DNA from: Gelatiniphilus marinus
Lineage (GTDB): Bacteria; Bacteroidota; Bacteroidia; Flavobacteriales; Flavobacteriaceae
Strand: one strand, 5' to 3'
DNA length: 64,000 nucleotides
Assembly (NCBI RefSeq): GCF_042678305.1
Contig: NZ_JBHUDT010000001.1
The notes beneath the pieces were generated by a model, which saw only the letters and a list, made by a program, of their open reading frames with translations, was not told the DNA's origin and searched no databases. Shown in pieces: positions 58,538-64,000 of the stretch (positions within the stretch are counted from its first letter, which is position 1; every line of letters begins with the position of its first letter). Both the position numbers and the translations under genes were made by a program.

Positions 58538-59986
58538 ATGAAGAAACTCGCATTGCACTGGAAAATTATTATAGGCATGGTTTTAGGAATCGTTTTCGGA
58601 TTTATTTTATTATCAACCAGTTGGGGAAGGGAGCAAGTTGTAACCGCTACTATTCCGGCTCACGAAAAAATTATTGAATCGATTGTAAATGGCGAAGTTA
58701 TTCAAAGCGTAGAAATTGTAGAGGCCCAACAGGTAAAAGAGTTAAAAGCAAAGCATTTTATAAGCCGTTGGGTGGCACCATTTGGCACCATTTTTATCAA
58801 CCTTTTAAAATTAATTGCCGTACCACTTATTTTGGCATCGTTAATAAAGGGGATTTCAGATCTTAAGGACATTTCTAAAATAAAATCTATGGGCTTGCGT
58901 ACCATTTCAATATATATCGGTACAACAGTAATCGCCATAATTATTGGTTTAAGCATAGTTAACGTGGTTAAGCCAGGTATTGGAATGCCAGAGGAGACCA
59001 TTGAAAAAATTAAGCTTAAATACGAAAACGACGAAGGCGTTGTAGATAAGTTAACCAAAGCCTCTGAACAAAAAGACGCAGGACCATTGCGCGCTTTGGT
59101 CGATATTTTTCCAAGTAATGTTTTTGAGTCTTTTGTAGAAGCCTCGATGCTGCAGGTTATCTTTTTTGCCCTTTTTGTTGGTATTAGTTTGTTGCTTATT
59201 GGCGAAAAAAAAGCCAAACCACTAGTCGATTTTTTTGATTCGCTTAACGAGGTTGTTATGAAAATGGTCGATTTAATTATGCTGTTCGCTCCCTATGCTG
59301 TTTTTGCGTTATTGGCGAATGTTATAGTGGCTTTTGATGATACCGAGATTTTGGTGAAACTTTTATATTATGCTTTTTGTGTTGTTGGTGGTTTAATTTT
59401 AATGATTGGGTTCTACCTTTTATTGATTAGTGTATATACAAAAAAATCGCCATTGTGGTTTTTAAAACAGATAAGTCCAGCGCAATTACTGGCGTTTTCA
59501 ACCAGTAGTAGTGCCGCCACATTACCCGTAACCATGGAACGTGTTGAAGAACATTTGGGCGTGGACAAAGAAGTCTCTGGTTTTGTTTTGCCCGTAGGTG
59601 CTACTGTAAATATGGATGGCACAAGTTTGTATCAAGGCATTGCAGCCGTATTTATTATGCAGGTTATTTGGCCAGAAGGCTTAACCTTTACCAATCAATT
59701 GGTTATTGTTGTTACAGCATTATTGGCCTCTATTGGTAGTGCCGCTGTACCTAGCGCTGGTATGGTAATGTTGGTTATTGTATTGGAATCTATTGGGTTT
59801 CCTGCGGAATTACTACCTATTGGTTTAGCGCTTATTTTTGCTGTTGATAGACCTTTGGATATGTGCAGAACCGTGGTAAACGTAACTGGCGATGCTACCG
59901 TTTCTATGATGGTAGCCAAGTCTTTAAACAAATTGCACGACCCCAAACCAAAAGAATGGGACGACCATTATGATGAGGTAAAATAG
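58538..59986 (+). CDS. dicarboxylate/amino acid:cation symporter
   Basis: A 482-residue DAACS-family transporter (GltP/DctA type), importing glutamate, aspartate or C4-dicarboxylates with Na+ or H+. Seen: the Ser-rich loop FSTSSSAATLPVTM (re-entrant loop HP1), GATVNMDGTSLYQGIAAVFIMQ (NMDGT motif), and SAGMVMLVIVLESIGFP, with DRPLDMCRTVVNVTGDA. An unusual periplasmic-type insertion, about residues 30-72 (HEKIIESIVNGEVIQSVEIVEAQQV), follows TM1. ATG start. The neighbouring gene is converging. Confidence 0.92.
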   Translation: MKKLALHWKIIIGMVLGIVFGFILLSTSWGREQVVTATIPAHEKIIESIVNGEVIQSVEIVEAQQVKELKAKHFISRWVAPFGTIFINLLKLIAVPLILASLIKGISDLKDISKIKSMGLRTISIYIGTTVIAIIIGLSIVNVVKPGIGMPEETIEKIKLKYENDEGVVDKLTKASEQKDAGPLRALVDIFPSNVFESFVEASMLQVIFFALFVGISLLLIGEKKAKPLVDFFDSLNEVVMKMVDLIMLFAPYAVFALLANVIVAFDDTEILVKLLYYAFCVVGGLILMIGFYLLLISVYTKKSPLWFLKQISPAQLLAFSTSSSAATLPVTMERVEEHLGVDKEVSGFVLPVGATVNMDGTSLYQGIAAVFIMQVIWPEGLTFTNQLVIVVTALLASIGSAAVPSAGMVMLVIVLESIGFPAELLPIGLALIFAVDRPLDMCRTVVNVTGDATVSMMVAKSLNKLHDPKPKEWDDHYDEVK

Positions 59987-60043
59987 ATTAGTCAATAAAA
60001 CTTGACTAAAAATAGCTTACTGCCCTATATTGCCATGCTACTA

Positions 60044-60679
60044 TTAAACCAAATTATTAATCAATGCTACATTAACCTCATGTTTGCCATCAAACAGCAT
60101 AACATTCAAATTATCTTTAAATAAAAGTTGAGCTTTTTGGGTTTCAGATTGTAAGCGATTTTCAGTTAAAAACTCATCGTTTTTTCCGCAAATCAAATTT
60201 ACCTTAGCCTTTAAAAACACAAAGTCTTCAGCATGTAATTCTTTAGGAATACCGCCAGAATGCAATACCAATTGCGCACATTGTAATTGCCGTTTTGCCA
60301 CATAACGTGCAGCAACGCTAACCCCTTGCGAATACCCAAATACTATTAAATTAACATCGTTAGGAATGTTTTCAGCTTCAAAAATAGCATCAAAATATTG
60401 CATTGCGTTTTTGGTTTCCATTGCAGTATTTTCTTTGGTTAGCCAACTTGCGCCAACATGTTTAAACTCAGATTTTAAATAATATTTACTCGCTGCTTGT
60501 GGTGCAATAATATAATTTTCATCAGCATTTAATCCTTTAAAATAGCGTAAAAAATACCGACTTAAATACCCCATGCCATGGCAAACAAACCAAACGTTTT
60601 TGGTCGATTTTGTAAGCGTGTTTAAGGTAGAATAAGAGTTGGTTGCGGTGTATGATATTTCTTTTTCTTCTGATTTCAT
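60044..60679 (-). CDS. alpha/beta hydrolase, carboxylesterase-like
   Basis: A 211-residue serine hydrolase: VWFVCHGMGYLSRYFLRYF (oxyanion region), nucleophile S117 in GYSQGVSVAARY, catalytic Asp D168 in GKNDEF, and His H200 in FDGKHEV. The GYSQG elbow and size are those of the phospholipase/carboxylesterase (Abhydrolase_2) group. Some flavobacterial members sit next to men genes, but the nucleophile elbow is not that of MenH. ATG start at 60679, divergent from the thioesterase gene across 51 bases. Substrate unknown. Confidence 0.82.
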   Translation of the reverse strand: MKSEEKEISYTATNSYSTLNTLTKSTKNVWFVCHGMGYLSRYFLRYFKGLNADENYIIAPQAASKYYLKSEFKHVGASWLTKENTAMETKNAMQYFDAIFEAENIPNDVNLIVFGYSQGVSVAARYVAKRQLQCAQLVLHSGGIPKELHAEDFVFLKAKVNLICGKNDEFLTENRLQSETQKAQLLFKDNLNVMLFDGKHEVNVALINNLV

Positions 60680-60695
60680 TTACACTTATGTTTTG

Positions 60696-60703
60696 TATTT
60701 TTG
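60696..60703 (+). promoter_or_regulatory. -7 box for the thioesterase-menF-menD genes
   Basis: TATTTTTG fits TAnnTTTG and lies 27 bases upstream of the ATG at 60731. Confidence 0.5.
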
Positions 60704-60730
60704 TTTGCGATTTTAAAAATACACTATTCT

Positions 60731-61156
60731 ATGCAATTATCTAAAGAAGCCGTTTTAGAAAAGGCCAATAAAGCTTGTAAAAACACATTAATGGAAACCT
60801 TAAATATTGAGGTTGTAGATTTTGGAGCCGATTTTTTAGTTGCAAAAATGCCGGTTAATTCCAGGGTGCATCAACCCGATGGTTTGCTACATGGCGGTGC
60901 AACAGCTGCTTTGGCGGAAAGTGTTGGAAGTTTTGTATCGCATATTTTTATTGATACCGATAAATTTTTTGTTCGTGGTTTGGAAATTACGGCAAATCAC
61001 CTAAAAAGTGTACGCGATGGTTTTGTTTATGCCAAAGCCACTTTTTTACACAAGGGCAGAACCACGCAATTACTGGATATAAGGGTGACCGATGATGCCG
61101 ATAATTTAATTTCTATTTGCAAACTTTCAACCATTTCGTTACCCAAAAATAAATAG
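60731..61156 (+). CDS. hotdog-fold thioesterase, probable DHNA-CoA hydrolase
   Basis: PaaI-type thioesterase, 141 residues. The motif HQPDGLLHGGATAALAESVGSF (about 49-70) is the hotdog active site, with Glu as the nucleophile-like residue of the 4-hydroxybenzoyl-CoA/DHNA-CoA group. ATG at 60731 is used; a TTG at 60701 is inside the -7 box. menF starts 3 bases after its stop, so a DHNA-CoA thioesterase (MenI) role is likely by context, though the family has other substrates too. Confidence 0.9.
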   Translation: MQLSKEAVLEKANKACKNTLMETLNIEVVDFGADFLVAKMPVNSRVHQPDGLLHGGATAALAESVGSFVSHIFIDTDKFFVRGLEITANHLKSVRDGFVYAKATFLHKGRTTQLLDIRVTDDADNLISICKLSTISLPKNK

Positions 61157-61159
61157 TTA

Positions 61160-62314
61160 ATGACTTTGGAAGATTTTTTTAATCGAATTGAAACGCAGTA
61201 TAGCAACCAATTGCCTTTTGTGGTTTACAGAAAACCCAATGAAGATACCGTAAAAGCGATACTTCAACAAACAAGTAATTTATTTTTTACCCAAGATTTT
61301 ACCGATAAAGGATTTGTGTTTTCGCCTTTTAATGCTGCAGAAGATTCGGTTTTAATACCCATTGAAAATTCGGAAGTAATTTCTATTTCTCAACAATTTG
61401 TCATTTCGGAGTTTATGCAGAGCGCAGTCGAAGTAAAGGCAGGAAACCACTCAGATAGTAGTTTTGCTCAAATTGAGAATGAATCAAAAAACCATCACAT
61501 CAACCTCATAAAAAAAGGCATCAAAGCCATTGCCGAAAACGCTCTTGAGAAAGTGGTTTTATCGAGGCAGGAAACGGTTGGCCTTTCGGCGGAAACCAAT
61601 CCCATTTCAATTTTTAAAAAACTTTTAAACACGTACAAATCGGCATTTGCATATTGTTGGTATCATCCCAAAGTAGGATTGTGGTTGGGTGCAACACCAG
61701 AAACATTAATTAAAATAGAAGGAAAACAACTCTCGATTATGGCATTGGCCGGCACGCAAGATTATAAAGGCACTTTGGATGTAGTTTGGAAAGCCAAAGA
61801 AAAAGACGAACAACAAATTGTTACTTATTTTATTACCGAAAGTTTAAAACCTTTAATTGAACACATAAAAATAGCTGAAACCGAAACCGTAAAAGCGGGT
61901 AATTTACTGCATTTAAAAACCATGATTTCGGCAAGATTGCAAGCCCATGCAAAATTAAAGGACATTGTTTCGGTATTGCATCCAACACCGGCAGTTTGCG
62001 GATTTCCGAAACTTGATGCCAAACAATTCATTCTAAAAAACGAAAATTATAATCGCGAATTTTACACGGGTTTTCTGGGAGAATTAAATTTTGATTCCAC
62101 AAAAGCACCGCGTTCTGGGAAACGAAATATTGAAAACAGGGCTTATGCCATAAACAAAAAAAGCACGCAATTGTATGTTAATTTGCGTTGTATGCAATTA
62201 AAAGATAGCAAAGCCCTAATTTACGTTGGCGGCGGTATTACCGAAAGTTCAATTCCGGAAAGCGAATGGGACGAAACGGTGTCTAAATCGCAAACTATTA
62301 AACGTGTTTTGTAA
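61160..62314 (+). CDS. menF: isochorismate synthase
   Basis: Converts chorismate to isochorismate, the first committed step of menaquinone synthesis. The 384-residue length and motifs are those of the chorismate-binding family: KVVLSRQETV, GATPETLIKIEGKQLSIMALAGTQ, LHPTPAVCGFPK, EFYTGFLGELNFDS and YVGGGITESSIPESEWDET. The choice of isochorismate synthase over anthranilate or salicylate synthase rests on menD next to it and the short N-terminal region. ATG start; 3 bases from the thioesterase; a 38-bp palindrome follows. Confidence 0.93.
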   Translation: MTLEDFFNRIETQYSNQLPFVVYRKPNEDTVKAILQQTSNLFFTQDFTDKGFVFSPFNAAEDSVLIPIENSEVISISQQFVISEFMQSAVEVKAGNHSDSSFAQIENESKNHHINLIKKGIKAIAENALEKVVLSRQETVGLSAETNPISIFKKLLNTYKSAFAYCWYHPKVGLWLGATPETLIKIEGKQLSIMALAGTQDYKGTLDVVWKAKEKDEQQIVTYFITESLKPLIEHIKIAETETVKAGNLLHLKTMISARLQAHAKLKDIVSVLHPTPAVCGFPKLDAKQFILKNENYNREFYTGFLGELNFDSTKAPRSGKRNIENRAYAINKKSTQLYVNLRCMQLKDSKALIYVGGGITESSIPESEWDETVSKSQTIKRVL

Positions 62315-62317
62315 ATT

Positions 62318-62355
62318 AGACCTGTGTTAGGTTTTTAAAAACCTAACACAGGTCT
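62318..62355. repeat. perfect 38-bp palindrome between menF and menD
   Basis: Left arm 62318-62336 starts AGACCTGTGTTAGG and ends in TTTTT; right arm 62337-62355 is its exact complement with no loop. It begins 4 bases after the menF stop. It may be a transcript-processing site or a dispersed palindromic repeat; no T-run terminator follows. Confidence 0.85.
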
Positions 62356-62459
62356 CGCTTTCTAATAGCCTATTTAAAGTGATTGTTTATGATGAGATTC
62401 CTTGTTAGATACCAATAAATATTCGAGAATTTATAACGCAAATTTTCACTTAGGTTTTG

Positions 62460-62467
62460 TACTTTTG
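62460..62467 (+). promoter_or_regulatory. -7 box close to the menD start
   Basis: TACTTTTG fits TAnnTTTG and ends 6 bases before the ATG at 62474. A used promoter here would give a nearly leaderless menD mRNA. Confidence 0.35.
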
Positions 62468-62473
62468 AAAACC

Positions 62474-64000
62474 ATGAAACACCCAAAAATTCCGCTTGCA
62501 CAAACCGTTATTCAGCTATGTAAAGCCAAAGGCATAAAGCATATTATAATTTCTCCCGGTAGCCGTAGTGCCCCGTTAACCATTGGGTTTACCAACAACC
62601 CGTTTTTTAAATGTTACAGTATTGTTGATGAGCGTTGTGCGGCATTTTTTGCTTTAGGCATTGCACAGCAATTGCAAGAGCCAACGGCTGTGGTTTGTAC
62701 TTCGGGTAGTGCATTGTTAAATTATTACCCCGCTGTGGCAGAAGCTTTTTATAGCGATGTGCCGTTGGTGGTTTTATCGGCAGATAGACCCAAACATTTA
62801 ATTGGGGTTGGTGATGGGCAAACCATAAATCAAAAAAACGTTTTTAAAAACCATATTTTATATTCGGCTAATTTAAAGTTGGATTTAGATGAAAAAGTTG
62901 AAGTTGAAGAGGAGTTGCCCATTTTTAAGAATTTAGAAAATAAACTTGAAACTTTATTGGGCTTAAAACAAGGTATCCAAGATTTTAACGAAACCGAAAT
63001 TAATAAAGCTATAAATATTGCATTTTCTAAAAGCGGCCCTGTACATGTTAATATCCCGTTTGATGAGCCCTTGTACGATATGGTTGATGATTTATCGGTA
63101 AACCCGAAATCTATTTCTGCTGAAAACAAACCTTTAGAAATTGAAGACTCTATTTTAGAATCGTGCATAAACGATTGGAATGCGGCTTCAAAAAAAATGG
63201 TATTGGTTGGCGTTAATCAGCCCAATGATATAGAACAGCAATGGTTGGATATTTTAGCAAAAGACGATAGTGTGATTGTATTTACCGAAACCACATCGAA
63301 TTTGCACCACAACGAATTTTTTCCGAGTATCGATAAAATAATCGCACCTTTAAAAGATGAGGACTTTAAAAATCTTCAACCCGAAATCTTACTCACATTT
63401 GGAGGCTTAATCGTATCAAAAAAGATAAAAGCATTTCTTCGCAAGCATAAACCAAAGCAACATTGGCATATCGATTTTAATAAAGCAAACGATACGTTTT
63501 TTAGTTTAAGCCAATGGATTAAAACCACACCAAATTACTTTTTTTCTAAATTTTTATCAGAAGTAAAAACAGAAGAAAGTGATTATAAACCGAATTGGAA
63601 TACTGTAAAGTCGCTTAGAAATAATAAGCATAACACCTATTTAAAAGCGATTGATTTTAGTGATTTAAAAGCTTTTGAAATTATTTTAAACAACATTCCA
63701 AACCACACTATTTTACAATTAGGAAACAGCTCAACAGTGCGATACGCGCAATTATTCGATTTGGATAAAACCTTAAAAGTGTTTTGTAACCGAGGCACGA
63801 GCGGTATTGATGGTAGCACAAGTACAGCCATTGGTTGCGCCGTTGCCAACACAAAGCAAACCACTTTAATTTCGGGCGATTTAAGTTTTATTTACGATAG
63901 TAATGCGCTGTGGAATAATTATATACCTAATCACTTTCGAATTATTATTATAAACAATCAAGGTGGCGGTATTTTCAGGATTCTTCCCGGGCAAAAAAAC
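62474..64000 (+). CDS. menD: SEPHCHC synthase (MenD), 3' end cut by window
   Basis: Thiamine-diphosphate enzyme that adds 2-oxoglutarate to isochorismate. 509 residues are visible of about 555, open to the window end. Seen: IISPGSRSAPLT (about 26-37), DERCAAFFALGIAQQL, TAVVCTSGSALLNYYPAVAEAFY, then NRGTSGIDGSTSTAIGCA and the ThDP/Mg motif GDLSFIYDSNALWNN, and NNQGGGIFRILPG at the edge. ATG at 62474 follows the palindrome and a -7-like box. In Flavobacteriaceae menF and menD are commonly adjacent. Confidence 0.96.
   Translation, partial: MKHPKIPLAQTVIQLCKAKGIKHIIISPGSRSAPLTIGFTNNPFFKCYSIVDERCAAFFALGIAQQLQEPTAVVCTSGSALLNYYPAVAEAFYSDVPLVVLSADRPKHLIGVGDGQTINQKNVFKNHILYSANLKLDLDEKVEVEEELPIFKNLENKLETLLGLKQGIQDFNETEINKAINIAFSKSGPVHVNIPFDEPLYDMVDDLSVNPKSISAENKPLEIEDSILESCINDWNAASKKMVLVGVNQPNDIEQQWLDILAKDDSVIVFTETTSNLHHNEFFPSIDKIIAPLKDEDFKNLQPEILLTFGGLIVSKKIKAFLRKHKPKQHWHIDFNKANDTFFSLSQWIKTTPNYFFSKFLSEVKTEESDYKPNWNTVKSLRNNKHNTYLKAIDFSDLKAFEIILNNIPNHTILQLGNSSTVRYAQLFDLDKTLKVFCNRGTSGIDGSTSTAIGCAVANTKQTTLISGDLSFIYDSNALWNNYIPNHFRIIIINNQGGGIFRILPGQKN

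Noticed and set aside
58702..59217. 171-codon minus-strand frame within the symporter gene
   Set aside because: Antisense shadow; no family motifs, and the symporter motifs on the plus strand are complete.
60044..60679. MenH (SHCHC synthase) for the alpha/beta hydrolase
   Set aside because: The nucleophile elbow is GYSQG and the size is 211 residues, typical of the phospholipase/carboxylesterase group. Proximity to menF and menD alone is not enough.
1..64000. tRNA, rRNA and tmRNA genes
   Set aside because: I looked in all intergenic gaps for cloverleaf-like arms, CCA ends and tmRNA features near smpB and saw none, but reading by eye can miss them; a covariance-model scan would decide.

Overview
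The window looks like a chromosomal segment from a member of the Bacteroidetes, most likely a marine Flavobacteriaceae. The reasons are low GC content, promoters of the TTTG-N20-TAnnTTTG type without Shine-Dalgarno sites, and lineage-typical families: DUF5916, DUF6787, DUF6146, DUF4251, DUF3857-transglutaminase, carboxypeptidase-repeat TonB receptors, and a type II topoisomerase gene pair. It is mostly housekeeping and core metabolism. I see no rRNA, tRNA, CRISPR array, prophage or intact insertion sequence. Both ends cut genes: a polysaccharide flippase on the left (5' end missing) and menD on the right (3' end missing).

Region by region. 1-11.9 kb is mostly envelope: a flippase, a secreted and extremely basic Arg/Thr/Asn-rich protein, a LolD-type ABC ATPase, a DUF5916 protein, folE, and a probable metal-uptake operon (duplicated DUF6787 protein, His-rich small membrane protein, TonB receptor with a His/Glu-rich loop). 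12-15.8 kb holds serA, serC and a LuxC-type acyl-CoA reductase, divergent from a dicluster ferredoxin. 15.9-22.7 kb holds ychF, an outer-membrane protein, parE and parC, with a repeat element between the last two. 22.7-31.2 kb is a long minus-strand run: miaA, a K+ channel, a transglutaminase-like protein, a DnaQ/GIY-YIG fusion, a YggS protein, a YcxB-like protein, 3-hydroxybutyryl-CoA dehydrogenase and a Gfo/Idh/MocA oxidoreductase. 31.4-40.3 kb holds pcm, a CDF metal transporter, an S15 peptidase with an NTF2-like partner, smpB, an S41 peptidase, lpdA and fabV.

40.3-48 kb is the most accessory-looking part. It has a structured intergenic stretch that includes two interleaved inverted repeats with pseudoknot geometry, and an ECF sigma factor translationally coupled to a 64-residue protein and followed by an MscS-like channel. 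It also has a decayed serine-hydrolase gene, a P-loop kinase-like gene, a cold-shock protein, a DMT exporter, a family 9 glycosyltransferase, lipoproteins, and a 119-bp element with terminal inverted repeats. 48-64 kb returns to metabolism: fumarylacetoacetase, glyA, a fused FAD/Fe-S oxidase, aroC, a PAP2 phosphatase, a dicarboxylate symporter, and a menaquinone cluster (hotdog thioesterase, menF, menD) downstream of the chorismate supply.

Serine and one-carbon genes (serA, serC, glyA, folE) and chorismate-to-menaquinone genes (aroC, menF, probable DHNA-CoA thioesterase, menD) are the clearest functional groupings. The best candidates for something undescribed are the structured stretch at 40373-40477, the sigma/64-residue/channel module, the duplicated DUF6787/His-rich/TonB operon, the heptamer repeat inside the YggS gene, and the family of short palindromic repeats, one copy of which separates parE from parC.
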